Below, piece by piece: positions 41,948 through 51,818 of a stretch of DNA of 64,000 nt (positions within the stretch are counted from its first letter, which is position 1; each line of letters begins with the position of its first letter). The stretch lies in assembly GCA_002256935.1 (NCBI GenBank), contig NCGL01000002.1:1-64000 (forward strand), in the 5' to 3' direction. The position numbers and the translations under genes are program-made. Below the pieces are notes generated by a model, which made no database searches, was not told the DNA's origin, and saw nothing but the letters and a program-made list of their open reading frames with translations. This stretch comes from Bdellovibrio sp. 28-41-41 (lineage in GTDB: Bacteria; Bdellovibrionota; Bdellovibrionia; Bdellovibrionales; Bdellovibrionaceae).

Positions 41948-43081
41948 TTATTTGCCCGGATTAATCTTAGTAACCTCAGAAACAATAGTTCCGATCTTAA
42001 TACTAGATTCAATTCGCAAGATATACTTACGATCATCATCACTTAGCCAGAAGTAAATATCACCAATCGGTTTAAAGATCCCCTTAACCGTGATCTCGGG
42101 CTTAATAACGATAGCGTTAAATTCCCCAACTTCTGTGTCGATTTTTTCTTTACGAATCGCTTTACCGCGGAACACGATGTTTTCTCCAGCATCAGCTACG
42201 CGGAATGAATACTCTTTGCCGACTTCCCATTTGAACAAACGCATATAGAACGCAGCACTGTATACGTTTTGCGAGAAGGGCGGGATTTCCCATTCTTTTC
42301 TTTGCTCTTCTTCACCATTCTTTTTAGTAAATTTCTTTTCCCAGTAGGTCGCCTTGTTATTCTGAATATCGAATAAACCTTTAGCGTCTTTGATTTGACC
42401 CGATTCTTTTACTGCTAATGTGAAAACGTGAGGAACAAATTGCAAAAAATCTACGTACGTTGTTGCTATATCTTTTACGCTATAAAAAGATGAAAACATG
42501 CTCGAAGATTCAAGTTCTGTCGTGAAAGTGTATGACTTGCGGCCGTTCACTTCGACGAAAGGACCCACTTTTAATTTTAACTCACCGGCTGCCACTTTAA
42601 AATAATGAAGCTCATGTAAGACTTCCTCACCAACGCGGAAAGGGTCTTTGACTGGTCGTCGTCCCGACATACCGTCTTTGTCTTCAATTTCTGGTTCCGC
42701 CGCAGGAGGAACCTCTGCTTTGGCCGCGGCTTCTTCAGCTGCTTTTTTCTCGGCGGCTTTTTCAGCTTTGGTTTTTTTTGTTTTCTTAGTTTTTACCGCT
42801 TTCGCTTTTTCTACTTTGATTTTATCTGTGACATCTTTATCAGAAGGCTTCGCCGAATCTTTCGAAGTGTTTGTGTAAAGTGGTCCTGATGGAATATCGG
42901 CTATTTCTGGAGAACTGTCTGGTAATTCTTTAATTACGACTTTGGCATCGAATTCGGTGTTCTTTTTAAATTCTTCTTCTCTTTTATCAAGTTTCAAAAA
43001 TGAAGACGTGCAACCACTTAAAAAGTAGGTGGAAAATAAAAGTATTAGGTAGATAGGTGCTAATCGAATCACTGACTCCAT
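41948..43081 (-). CDS. DUF3108 lipoprotein
   Basis: A 377-residue lipoprotein with lipobox LSGC (Cys24). Residues 80-135 are a low-complexity Lys/Ala/Glu-rich linker (KTKKTKAEKAAEKKAAEEAA). The C-terminal DUF3108 domain runs from about 145 (EEVLHELHYFKVAAGELKLKV; FGLFDI-like region; PEITVKGIFKPIGDIYFWLS). DUF3108 proteins are periplasmic or outer-membrane proteins of unknown function, often near envelope genes. This is the last gene of a minus-strand lipid A/outer-membrane cluster. Confidence 0.75.
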   Translation of the reverse strand: MESVIRLAPIYLILLFSTYFLSGCTSSFLKLDKREEEFKKNTEFDAKVVIKELPDSSPEIADIPSGPLYTNTSKDSAKPSDKDVTDKIKVEKAKAVKTKKTKKTKAEKAAEKKAAEEAAAKAEVPPAAEPEIEDKDGMSGRRPVKDPFRVGEEVLHELHYFKVAAGELKLKVGPFVEVNGRKSYTFTTELESSSMFSSFYSVKDIATTYVDFLQFVPHVFTLAVKESGQIKDAKGLFDIQNNKATYWEKKFTKKNGEEEQRKEWEIPPFSQNVYSAAFYMRLFKWEVGKEYSFRVADAGENIVFRGKAIRKEKIDTEVGEFNAIVIKPEITVKGIFKPIGDIYFWLSDDDRKYILRIESSIKIGTIVSEVTKINPGK

Positions 43082-43104
43082 TAAATATCATCTGTTAACA
43101 GTAA

Positions 43105-44004
43105 TCACTCAAATTTTTTCCATCTTCTGTGAAGCCACATCCAATGTTCTGGGTGCTGCCGAATGATATTTTCCGTGACGTTACAAAAATATTGGGTCAT
43201 TTGCGCAATTGAACTCTCTTTGTCCTCAGACACCAAGTCAGACAAGGAAAGCGCGGCTTCAAATACCACATGTACGCGGCCATCCTTTGCTTCGTAACAA
43301 TAAACAGGAACAACAGAAGCCTTAGTTTTGAGATGAAACACAGCTAGACCTTGGGCTGTGCCCGTCTTGATGTCGAAAAAGGTTGTCTCTATACCGTAAG
43401 GTTTGCCCATGAATTGATCTAAAACGAACACGACCAAACCATTTGATTTAAGGGCTTTCAGAATTTGAAACGGAGTTTTTTCCCCGTGAGGCTCGATGTG
43501 TTTCACACCGTAATAAGCGCGCAGTGAAAACCAAAAATCATTCAACGCTTTGTTTTTCATTAGCTTAGTGATCAAGTGAAAGTTACCTAGTTGTACTGCG
43601 ATCATATTCGCCGCCAAATCACCGCTGCCAATATGCATTCCCAAAAGCAAAACGCCTTTACCCTCTTTGCGAGCGTTGACGACATGATCAAGACCTTCGA
43701 AAACGATATGCTTATCACGCCACCTTTTGTTCATGTACGGCATATAAAACAAATCGGCTAAAGCACCCGTCTGCAAACGCATACTTTGTCGGCCCATCTC
43801 AATTTTCTCGGATTCACTTAAATTTGGAAATACAATACCGATGTGCTTAATAACGTCTTTGCGACGGATGCGTAAAATATCAAACCACAAAATCCCCAGC
43901 AAACCAAAAAGCCAACGACTAGCCCTCCAGCCAATCAGGTAGCAGAACCAAGAAATCAAACTAGTGAATAAACGAAGTAATAGTTTCATAGAGTTTCTGA
44001 TCAT
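43105..44004 (-). CDS. LpxL/HtrB-type lipid A acyltransferase
   Basis: A 299-residue membrane-bound acyltransferase that adds a secondary acyl chain to lipid A. One N-terminal hydrophobic region is followed by the catalytic HX4D motif, HIGSGD near residue 124, and the later DQFMGKPYGIETTFFD and HPEHWMWLHRRW segments typical of LpxL/LpxM. It overlaps lpxK by 44 bases. The start may be ATG 44004 or the in-frame ATG 15 bases downstream. Confidence 0.85.
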   Translation of the reverse strand: MIRNSMKLLLRLFTSLISWFCYLIGWRASRWLFGLLGILWFDILRIRRKDVIKHIGIVFPNLSESEKIEMGRQSMRLQTGALADLFYMPYMNKRWRDKHIVFEGLDHVVNARKEGKGVLLLGMHIGSGDLAANMIAVQLGNFHLITKLMKNKALNDFWFSLRAYYGVKHIEPHGEKTPFQILKALKSNGLVVFVLDQFMGKPYGIETTFFDIKTGTAQGLAVFHLKTKASVVPVYCYEAKDGRVHVVFEAALSLSDLVSEDKESSIAQMTQYFCNVTENIIRQHPEHWMWLHRRWKKFE

Positions 44005-45100
44005 CCATATTCGGCCGCGGTTCCCACTTTACAATACCTAATGGGATATCAACTGGCCATATATCTTTAAGCTTGGTGTAGTCCTTTTCCGTAGTTAGGA
44101 AATGATGGAAATTAATGGGCTTGTTTAGAATCACTTTTAAGTCATCTTTTGAATACTGATGATGGTCTCTGAATTTCTTTTCAATCAGTTCACACTTTGG
44201 ATTTAAATCGCTAACGATCTTTTTAAAATACTCGGGTCGTGCGATCGCTGAAACCAACACAAATCGACGAATGGCTGAAAACTCATTCTTTCCGGGATTC
44301 AATAGTCTTTGTCGAACATCAAAATTCAAATTGGCGAAACCGGGAAAATCCACTTTCGTTAGTTCAAACTTCCAGTCTACTTGAATACCCTTAAAGGAAA
44401 CCATTTTCTTAAGCTCTGCCAAATGCGATGCCGGAACAAAATTAGTTTTAGTCCAAAAAATAATATTCGCTTTTTTATATCCCTCAAACGGCTCGCGGTA
44501 ACGACCGCGTGGCAGCAGATGATTAGATTCATCCATTTGAGTCACATCACATAACAAAATATTACAATTTTTCTTCAGAGCTAAGTGCTGAAATCCATCA
44601 TCGATAAAAACCGTATCTATTTTTTCGGTGCGAACGATCTCTTTTGCGGTTTCCAATTTTACAGGGCCTACATACACGGGAACGCCCGTCTGCTGGAAAA
44701 TCAAAAGTGGTTCATCACCAAATCTCTGACCATCCGAGATATCAGATTCTGACCCCGGTTCCACTTTCACAATACTTCTAACAGCTGATTTATAATTACG
44801 GCTGACTATACCGACACGTCGACCACCTAAATTCATTAAATTAGTTAAATAAATTAATATCGGAGTTTTACCTGTTCCACCCACAGTAAGGTTGCCGACG
44901 CTGACAACAGGAACCGACAACGTAGTTACTTTTTTAAAACCCTTTTTATAGGTCCAAAAATTCAAAGCGACCAAAGCTCGATATAGATAAGAAATTAAAC
45001 TCAGTATCCAAAGAACTAAAAAGAAGTACTTTCTATCGGCTTCTAAGTCTGGAAATAATTCAGAAGAAGATAATTTGGATTCGATGTTTTTTTTCATCAC
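43961..45100 (-). CDS. lpxK: Tetraacyldisaccharide 4'-kinase
   Basis: A 379-residue kinase that phosphorylates the 4' position of the lipid A disaccharide. The P-loop is GNLTVGGTGKTP near residue 68, followed by RRVGIVSRNYK, DGQRFGDEPLLI and FIDDGFQHLALKKNCNILL, all typical of LpxK. One N-terminal hydrophobic helix anchors it (about residues 25-45). It overlaps lpxB by four bases. Bdellovibrio bacteriovorus lipid A is reported to carry mannose instead of phosphate, so an intact lpxK is noteworthy. Confidence 0.92.
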   Translation of the reverse strand: MMKKNIESKLSSSELFPDLEADRKYFFLVLWILSLISYLYRALVALNFWTYKKGFKKVTTLSVPVVSVGNLTVGGTGKTPILIYLTNLMNLGGRRVGIVSRNYKSAVRSIVKVEPGSESDISDGQRFGDEPLLIFQQTGVPVYVGPVKLETAKEIVRTEKIDTVFIDDGFQHLALKKNCNILLCDVTQMDESNHLLPRGRYREPFEGYKKANIIFWTKTNFVPASHLAELKKMVSFKGIQVDWKFELTKVDFPGFANLNFDVRQRLLNPGKNEFSAIRRFVLVSAIARPEYFKKIVSDLNPKCELIEKKFRDHHQYSKDDLKVILNKPINFHHFLTTEKDYTKLKDIWPVDIPLGIVKWEPRPNMDDQKLYETITSFIH

Positions 45101-46254
45101 TTGGACTCGATATAGGAGTTAAGTATTCGAACCACACGTTCCGTCACACCCCGTTCGCCCAATCGAGTTCTGATTTCAGCTAATTTTCGTTTTTGAGCCG
45201 CATAGACTTCTGGATTCGAGATTAACTCAAAAACTAATCTCTCTAGCTCATCGATAGTGGCTTTCTCTTGAAATCGTTCCGGACTGACTTCCTCATTCAA
45301 AATCATATTACATAAATTAAAAAATTTAATTCCTTTAACCATGTATTTCGCAAGGACCCCAGATAACCATTTCATTTTGTACATGGTCACCATCGGTTTT
45401 TCTACCAGCCCGACCATCAAGGTCGCAGTGCCCGACGATCCCAAAATCATATCGGTCATCGCAATCATTTTGAATGGTTCCGTTTTCATCATGATAAAAT
45501 TAACTTTGAAATTATCTAAATACGGCATCAGTTCTTCTTTTTCAAAACTAGGCGCACATAAAATCAGAATCTTTAAATTGGAAACCTTGTTACTTAATCT
45601 ACGAGCTACTTCTAACAACATATGAAACATCTGCTGAAGTTCACCGTGACGAGATCCCGGCATGATACCCAGTACGATTTCGTTATCCTGAATGCCGCAA
45701 CGTCGGCGTTCGCTCATAATCCATTTTTCATCAGTCCATTCTGGCTTCATTTCATCCAGCAATGGATGACCAACGAATTCAAAGGGGACTTGATGAGTTT
45801 TGAAAAATTCAATTTCAAAAGGAAACAGCAATAGAACTTTATCACAGTAGGCTTTGATCTGATGAACGCGTTTTTGTTTCCACGCCCACACTTGCGGCGC
45901 TATATAGTACACAACGGGAATGTTTCGTTTCTTTAATTCTTTAGCTAGACGTAAATTAAAACCCGGATAATCTAGCAGTATAGCGACTTTCGGCGGATTT
46001 CTATCCACTTCCGCTAGGACTTCGTAAAATACTTTTTTGATATCTTTGTAGTGTTTTAAAACTTCGACCATGCCCATGACGGCCATGTCTTCGGATCTGC
46101 CGATGCGGCGAAATCCCAGTTTTTCCATTTCATTTGAACCAACACCATAAGCATCGACCACAGTGCCATTTTTTTTCCATAGCTCAAGAATTCTTTGAGC
46201 ATACAGAACCGAAGAGGCCTCTGCTGAAATGATCAATACCGAAGTTTTACTCAT
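45097..46254 (-). CDS. lpxB: Lipid-A-disaccharide synthase
   Basis: A 385-residue glycosyltransferase (GT19) joining UDP-diacylglucosamine to lipid X. Signatures are ISAEASSVLYAQRIL near residue 9, DYPGFNLRLAKELKK near 95, YYIAPQVWAWKQKRV near 117 and GIMPGSRHGEL near 196. A normal LpxB N-terminus reads SGExSGD; here the second part is EASSVLYA, slightly divergent. It overlaps its neighbours by four bases on each side. Confidence 0.92.
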   Translation of the reverse strand: MSKTSVLIISAEASSVLYAQRILELWKKNGTVVDAYGVGSNEMEKLGFRRIGRSEDMAVMGMVEVLKHYKDIKKVFYEVLAEVDRNPPKVAILLDYPGFNLRLAKELKKRNIPVVYYIAPQVWAWKQKRVHQIKAYCDKVLLLFPFEIEFFKTHQVPFEFVGHPLLDEMKPEWTDEKWIMSERRRCGIQDNEIVLGIMPGSRHGELQQMFHMLLEVARRLSNKVSNLKILILCAPSFEKEELMPYLDNFKVNFIMMKTEPFKMIAMTDMILGSSGTATLMVGLVEKPMVTMYKMKWLSGVLAKYMVKGIKFFNLCNMILNEEVSPERFQEKATIDELERLVFELISNPEVYAAQKRKLAEIRTRLGERGVTERVVRILNSYIESK

Positions 46255-47210
46255 TTTCGAATTTGTTTATCGATTTTATCGGCCCAGATCATAGCCCGCA
46301 GGCCATCTTCTGCTGTAATGAGAGGCTTTTTACTATTCAATACGCAATCCACAAAATGATTAGTTTCTTCTTGAAGCGCATCTACTTTAGCTACTGTCCA
46401 ATTCGTCGTTTTGATTTTATCTTCTACTTTTTCGGCAGCTGAGTTGAACTCGTACATCTCAACATCATGGGTTCCCGTATTCGCAGAAACCGTTCTTAAG
46501 CGGCTGTAGGCCTTTACCTGACGAACACCTTTGCCACTAGATCGATTGATAGACATGTAAACCGATTTCTTAGTTCCATTTCCCAATGCTAAATCAAAAT
46601 GGCCCGTCACGGAATCAGGTTCTTTAGAAACAATTACATCACCATGAACAGAATGATTTGTGACTTTAGCGTTATCACACAACCAGAACATCAAATCGAT
46701 ATCGTGAATCATCAAATCAAAAACAACTGAAACATCAGAACCACGTAAGTTAAACGGAGCCCAGCGAGTCAGCTCAAAATGATTGGCTTCACCTTTCATT
46801 TGTTTAACAACTTCATTAATCGATGGATTAAAGCGTTCGATATGACCAACGGTTAAAAATGTTTTCTTCTTTTCACTGGCTTCAAATAATTTCTCGGCTT
46901 GCTCTAAGGTTGCTGTCATTGGCTTTTCGACATTAACGGGAATACCGGCTTCAACAAACATCGCCGCTAGCTCGTAGTGAAAACGAGTCGACGTTGCGAT
47001 CGTCACTAGGTCTACTTTACCAATTAAGTCTTTAGGATTTGTATAAGCCGTTGTACCAAGTGCCGAGGCGATCTTCTGAGCTTGCTCTTGGCTGGCATCA
47101 CAGACGCCCACCAATTCGCAGTGGGGATTGTTTTTGTATTTCTGCGCGTGAAAATTACCAAGGTAACCTACGCCAACCACTGCGGCTCTTAGTTTTTGTC
47201 GAGTAGTCAT
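46251..47210 (-). CDS. Gfo/Idh/MocA oxidoreductase, probable UDP-GlcNAc 3-dehydrogenase (GnnA-like)
   Basis: A 319-residue NAD(P)-dependent oxidoreductase with the nucleotide-binding start AAVVGVGYLGNFHAQKY, NVEKPMTATLEQAEKLF near residue 92, GHIERFNPSINEV and FDLMIHDIDLMFWL. In Acidithiobacillus, GnnA of this family lies between lpxA and lpxB and, with the aminotransferase GnnB, makes the 2,3-diamino sugar of lipid A. The same position here suggests that function. No gnnB is adjacent. Confidence 0.75.
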   Translation of the reverse strand: MTTRQKLRAAVVGVGYLGNFHAQKYKNNPHCELVGVCDASQEQAQKIASALGTTAYTNPKDLIGKVDLVTIATSTRFHYELAAMFVEAGIPVNVEKPMTATLEQAEKLFEASEKKKTFLTVGHIERFNPSINEVVKQMKGEANHFELTRWAPFNLRGSDVSVVFDLMIHDIDLMFWLCDNAKVTNHSVHGDVIVSKEPDSVTGHFDLALGNGTKKSVYMSINRSSGKGVRQVKAYSRLRTVSANTGTHDVEMYEFNSAAEKVEDKIKTTNWTVAKVDALQEETNHFVDCVLNSKKPLITAEDGLRAMIWADKIDKQIRK

Positions 47211-47213
47211 TTT

Positions 47214-48026
47214 CTATTCCTCTAGTTCAGAACTTTTTCCTCTGGCAATCGCAATTCCACGTTTTGATTGTTTTACGAATTGTACCAAATAATTAATATT
47301 TTCTGAAGGTTGGCATTCTTTAGCGATACGCTCGTAGGCTTCTTCCAAAGTGCTACTACCCATAATAAAAATACGAATGGCTTTGTGAACGTTACTGACT
47401 TCTTCTTTCGAAAAACCTTTTCTAGCCAAGCCAACTTTATTAGTTGCTCTGACCAGCGCATACATACCTTGCGCACGGCTGAACGGAAGAATGTCTTTAT
47501 TAATTACAGAACTGCCAGCGATGAACGCATTTTTACCAACTCGCGTGAATTGGTTAAAAGCGCACACACCACCTATTGTAACGCTGTCTTCGATCACACA
47601 GTGACCACCGATATGGGTGTCATTGGCAATGATAACATTGTTTCCAATTTTGCAGTCATGACCTACGTGAGTGTAAGCCATCATGTAACAGTTATTTCCC
47701 ATTTCTGTTTTTCCATCACCTTTGTTTGTCGCTAAGTTGACGGTAGAAAATTCTCGAAATGTATTATTGCTACCAATGATCAGTTGGGTGGGTTCAGATT
47801 TGTAAGTGATATCTTGTGGTGGACCACCGATAACGGCGCCTGGAAAAATATGGTTATTTTCACCAAGTTCTAAAACTCCGTAGCGGGAGCCAACGGTCGC
47901 GTGACCTTCGATAATGGTCCCTTTTCCAATCTTAACTTTGCCTTGGATTAAACAGTAGGGACCAATTTCAACATCTGGTCCTAATTCCACATCGGGACTT
48001 AGGACACTTGAAGGATGCACTTTCAT
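47214..48026 (-). CDS. lpxA: UDP-N-acetylglucosamine O/N-acyltransferase LpxA
   Basis: A 270-residue left-handed beta-helix acyltransferase catalysing the first step of lipid A synthesis. Hexapeptide repeats run from about residue 10 to 185, with the catalytic-His region YTHVGHDCKIGNNVIIAN near 117-134 and the GGHCVIEDSVTIGGVCAFNQF turn. The C-terminal helical domain is present (KGFSKEEVSNVHKAIRIF). It is three bases after the ompH-like gene and four bases before the GnnA-like gene. If GnnA acts here, LpxA should accept an amino group at C3. Confidence 0.93.
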   Translation of the reverse strand: MKVHPSSVLSPDVELGPDVEIGPYCLIQGKVKIGKGTIIEGHATVGSRYGVLELGENNHIFPGAVIGGPPQDITYKSEPTQLIIGSNNTFREFSTVNLATNKGDGKTEMGNNCYMMAYTHVGHDCKIGNNVIIANDTHIGGHCVIEDSVTIGGVCAFNQFTRVGKNAFIAGSSVINKDILPFSRAQGMYALVRATNKVGLARKGFSKEEVSNVHKAIRIFIMGSSTLEEAYERIAKECQPSENINYLVQFVKQSKRGIAIARGKSSELEE

Positions 48027-48028
48027 AT

Positions 48029-48535
48029 TTATTTATCTTTTTCAAATGCCTTAACAACTTCGTCAGTTAAGTCGTGAGCCGATTCTACGTATAGAACCAT
48101 GGCAGTGTTTTCTAGAACCATTGAGTAACCTTTTTCTTTAGACAACTTCTCGATGATTTTTTTCATTTTTTCAAGAATCGGCTGCGTTAATTCTTGTTCT
48201 TTCTTTTGAATTTCACCTTGGTTCTTTTGAACTACTTGTTGAAATTTCATCATTTCTTCGCGGAATTCGTCTTGTTTCTTAGCTAAAACTTCTTCTGAAA
48301 GAACGCTTTTTTTCTTTTCGATATCTTCCTGCATTTTTTTAAGGTCGCCCTCTTTCTTTTGCAGATCTTTTTTCTTTTTCTCGAAATCGCCTTCTAATTC
48401 TGTTTTAGCTTTTTTCCCAGCTGAAGTCGATTGAATGGCTTTTTGCAAATTCACTACGCCCGCTTTAAATTCTGCTGCAAATGTATTAAGTGAAAAACCA
48501 AGAAGGGCTACCACTAACAACGATGACTTTGTCAT
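48029..48535 (-). CDS. OmpH/Skp-like periplasmic chaperone
   Basis: A 168-residue protein with a signal peptide (cleavage near TFA|A at residue 20) followed by AGVVNLQKAIQSTSAGKKA, the typical Skp start, and a long Lys/Glu-rich coiled coil (about 45-125). Skp holds unfolded outer-membrane proteins. It lies just downstream of bamA and upstream of lpxA, the standard position. Confidence 0.88.
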   Translation of the reverse strand: MTKSSLLVVALLGFSLNTFAAEFKAGVVNLQKAIQSTSAGKKAKTELEGDFEKKKKDLQKKEGDLKKMQEDIEKKKSVLSEEVLAKKQDEFREEMMKFQQVVQKNQGEIQKKEQELTQPILEKMKKIIEKLSKEKGYSMVLENTAMVLYVESAHDLTDEVVKAFEKDK

Positions 48536-48602
48536 TTAATTCTCCTATTTCATGCACTGAATTATTATTAAGCCTAATTTAAAAAATTAACCCTGTCTAA
48601 CG

Positions 48603-51074
48603 TTAAAACGGGGTCCCGATGGAAAACTCAAAGACCACGGCTTCGTGTAAATACTCACGATTTAGCGGGAAACCCCACTCAAAACGCAGAGGTCCGATAG
48701 GCGAGAACCAACGAATACCGAAACCAGTATCTGCAAAAAGTCGCGCGTCCGTGATTGTATCTTCAGCTTCACCGACGTCGTAGAAAGCGACGCCGTACAT
48801 TTGTGCTTCACGAATCAATGGGAATAGTAATTCACCTTGATACATAAGTTGCTGAGCACCACCGTAATAACGTTTCGATTTCTCTTCGATTTCAGTCATG
48901 CCCGGAATGGCTTTCAATTCGTTTTCAATTTTCGTCGATTTAACTTGTCGACCGACACGTCCATAACGGTAACCACGCAAACTGTACGGACCACCGAGTA
49001 AATACAACTCATTGAATGGAGGCAATCGATCTGGGTTTGTCGATTCGATGCGAGCGTAAGAAATCGAGTTTCTAAAAACGACGTCCCAGAACAAATTTTT
49101 AAAGAAACGGAAGTCCGCATTTCCTTTGTAGTATTGCAAATTCCCACCGAATGGACCTGTCAACGAGTACCCTAAGCGAGCGTAAATACCTTTAGTCGGC
49201 CGAAAACGGTCATTACGAGTATCGTAATCTAAACTGACACCTAACAAACCGGAATCCCCTTGCGCCGTTTGTAACGGGAACAAGTCGTAATCGGTAATGT
49301 TGTTACCAGCAGCATCAACCACGTTCGTTAGTTTAGTCGCCGTGTAGGTGTAGCTTGTGTTTAATCTTAGGTAGTCACCCAGTGGGTATCCCAAGAATAG
49401 AGATCCACCCGTACGCGTTTCATTGTAATCCAGACGGCCCGAGTTTTCAGAACGGAATACGCGAAATCCTAAAGACCATAGTGAATCCCGGAAATAAGGT
49501 TCAGTGAATGTAAAGTCATAGACCGAATACTGAGACGCTAAGTTCAAGCTAACACCTAAGTTCTGTCCGCGACCCATGAAGTTTGTCTGCTGAACGCTAC
49601 CTTGCAAAGTGAAACCTTGAGCCGAACCGTAACCTGCACCCAATTGGATTTGTCCCGTATTACGTTCTTTTACAGTGATATCAATATTTAAAATGTCCAA
49701 TTTATCTGGCGGTGTTGATGTTTTGAAATTCACTTCATCAAAGAAACCCAAACGCTGGATATTCTCTAGTGATACACGACGACGAGTTTCGTTGTACAGT
49801 TCACCCTCTTTGATTTTTAATTCACGACGAACAACTTTATCACGTGTTTTTGTATTTGAAATCACGTTGATGCGACCGAAGTAAACCTTAGTGCCTTTAT
49901 CGAAATCAAACACGATGTCGACTTTGCGTTCGGCTTCTTTCACTTTCCATTGAGGATTTACGTTGGCAAATGCGTAACCCAAATCACCATATTTAGCCTG
50001 AAGGTCTGCTAAGTCTTTTTGCAAAACATCGTAAGCAAATACTTTGTTTTCATCGAGCTTCATTACATCTAGTAATTCTTGCCGCGAAAACAGCACGTCG
50101 CCCGAGAATTCAATATCCCCAACATCAAATGATTCACCCTCATCAATATTGATAGTGATGTAGATACCTTTTTTATCAGGAGTCACTGTCACCTGTGGGC
50201 GATCAATTTTGGCTTGAATGAACCCTTTATTGAAATAGATAAAACGAATCCCCTGAATCCAACGTTCAAACATATCTTGTTTGAACTGGCCAGAACCAGA
50301 TAACCCTGTGAAATAACCCTCTTCCGCCACTAACTGATCAATGATCAATTGTGATGACGGGACTTTTTTATTGCCTAGGAATGTGATCTTTTTAACTTTA
50401 ACTCGGTCGTTTTGTTTTACAGTCACTTTGATCTTAACTGTTTCGTCTTTAACTACGTCTTCGATCGCGTAATCGATTTTAGCTAGAAAGTAGCCTTTGT
50501 CTTCGTAGAACTTTTGAACTTTCTCTTGGCCTTCTTTAAGCTTAGTGATGTTCAAGATTTCGTAGGACTTGATACCAAGAGCGTCGTTTAGCTCTTCTTT
50601 TTTTACGTCTTCAGAAACTCCATCCCAAACGATTTCAACGACGGACGGTTTTTCCAAAACTTTGAACATGACGACTTTTTCAGCGCCTACATTTTCAAGA
50701 TACACTTCTACGTTAGAGAAAAATCCCGTTTTAAATAACGTAGCGATATCTTCGCGAACTAGGGCTCTGAAATCAGGCGAAGAGTAACTTTGGCCTTTTT
50801 TCATTTTCAATCGACTTGTAATAGAATCTTTTTCAATTTTCTTTTGACCTTCGACTTTGATTTCGCCGACGATGACAGATTCACCCAAAGAAACGGAATC
50901 TACTTTTTTCAGATTTGATTTAAGATTTGAATTTCTCTTCGATGCGGCTTTCGCTGCGACTTTCGATGCCGGTTTTGCTTTTTTTGTTGGCGTACTTTGT
51001 TGCGCCAATGACTGATTTACAGAAAAAATCAGACTCAAAAAAAAGCAGCTCAATGTTAGTTTAAATCGTGTCAT
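48603..51074 (-). CDS. bamA: Outer-membrane assembly factor BamA
   Basis: An 823-residue Omp85 protein with a signal peptide (about 1-24), a Lys/Ala-rich linker, five POTRA-like repeats (about 65-440; e.g. IVGEIKVEGQKKIEKDSI) and a C-terminal 16-strand barrel. The loop 6 motif is LLGGPYSLRGYRYGRVG near residue 690, and the protein ends in Phe (EFSIGTPF), as outer-membrane barrels do. It inserts other barrel proteins. Confidence 0.95.
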   Translation of the reverse strand: MTRFKLTLSCFFLSLIFSVNQSLAQQSTPTKKAKPASKVAAKAASKRNSNLKSNLKKVDSVSLGESVIVGEIKVEGQKKIEKDSITSRLKMKKGQSYSSPDFRALVREDIATLFKTGFFSNVEVYLENVGAEKVVMFKVLEKPSVVEIVWDGVSEDVKKEELNDALGIKSYEILNITKLKEGQEKVQKFYEDKGYFLAKIDYAIEDVVKDETVKIKVTVKQNDRVKVKKITFLGNKKVPSSQLIIDQLVAEEGYFTGLSGSGQFKQDMFERWIQGIRFIYFNKGFIQAKIDRPQVTVTPDKKGIYITINIDEGESFDVGDIEFSGDVLFSRQELLDVMKLDENKVFAYDVLQKDLADLQAKYGDLGYAFANVNPQWKVKEAERKVDIVFDFDKGTKVYFGRINVISNTKTRDKVVRRELKIKEGELYNETRRRVSLENIQRLGFFDEVNFKTSTPPDKLDILNIDITVKERNTGQIQLGAGYGSAQGFTLQGSVQQTNFMGRGQNLGVSLNLASQYSVYDFTFTEPYFRDSLWSLGFRVFRSENSGRLDYNETRTGGSLFLGYPLGDYLRLNTSYTYTATKLTNVVDAAGNNITDYDLFPLQTAQGDSGLLGVSLDYDTRNDRFRPTKGIYARLGYSLTGPFGGNLQYYKGNADFRFFKNLFWDVVFRNSISYARIESTNPDRLPPFNELYLLGGPYSLRGYRYGRVGRQVKSTKIENELKAIPGMTEIEEKSKRYYGGAQQLMYQGELLFPLIREAQMYGVAFYDVGEAEDTITDARLFADTGFGIRWFSPIGPLRFEWGFPLNREYLHEAVVFEFSIGTPF

Positions 51075-51140
51075 GTGCTGAGGATATTAGGGCCTTTGGG
51101 TGTTGAGTCACAACCAAAAAAGCGGCGTGTTAGAGGGGGA

Positions 51141-51818
51141 TTATTCAGCCCAACGACCATCTTTTAAATGCAGAATTCGCGGAAATTTCTGAGCGAAATG
51201 CAGGTCATGAGTCACCACCACGATCGCGATCTTTAACTGTTCGCGAATCTTGAAAAATAGCTCCTGAATCTTATAGCTATTCATGGAATCCAGATTTCCT
51301 GTTGGCTCATCCGCGAATAAAATTCGCGGCTGTCTGACCAAAGCGCGGGCAATCGCCACCCGTTGCAATTCGCCACCAGAGAGCTGATTCGGGTAATGAT
51401 TCAAACGGTCGCCTAAACCTAAAAAGGCTAAAAGCTCTTCTGCTTGGCGAGTCGCGATTCCGATATCCTGATTTGCAATTCGGCATGGCAAAAGTACGTT
51501 CTCGAGTGCTGATAATTCACTCAAAAGATGATGGAATTGGAACACAAAGCCAATCGTTTGGTTGCGAAAAAGAGACAGTTGTTCGTCATCCAGCTGAAAA
51601 AGGTTCTTTTCTAGATAAATCAGTTCTCCTGATTGCGGGTAATCCAAAGTTCCTAGAATTTGCAACAAAGTCGATTTACCCGAACCGCTGCTGCCAACGA
51701 TACCAATGGCTTCGCCTTCTTGAATATCTAAACTGACCCCCTTTAGAATATCTAAAGTGCCGCTACCTTGAGGGTAACTTTTAAAAATATTGCGAGCCGA
51801 AAGCAAGACATTACCCAT
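51141..51818 (-). CDS. lolD: Lipoprotein-releasing ABC ATPase LolD
   Basis: A 225-residue ABC ATPase with Walker [13 protein letters not shown] near residue 37, Q-loop region [18 protein letters not shown] typical of LolD, signature [15 protein letters not shown] near 142 and Walker [14 protein letters not shown] near 162. It overlaps the LolC/E permease gene by eight bases and works with it to release lipoproteins from the inner membrane. Confidence 0.92.
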   Translation of the reverse strand: MGNVLLSARNIFKSYPQGSGTLDILKGVSLDIQEGEAIGIVGSSGSGKSTLLQILGTLDYPQSGELIYLEKNLFQLDDEQLSLFRNQTIGFVFQFHHLLSELSALENVLLPCRIANQDIGIATRQAEELLAFLGLGDRLNHYPNQLSGGELQRVAIARALVRQPRILFADEPTGNLDSMNSYKIQELFFKIREQLKIAIVVVTHDLHFAQKFPRILHLKDGRWAE

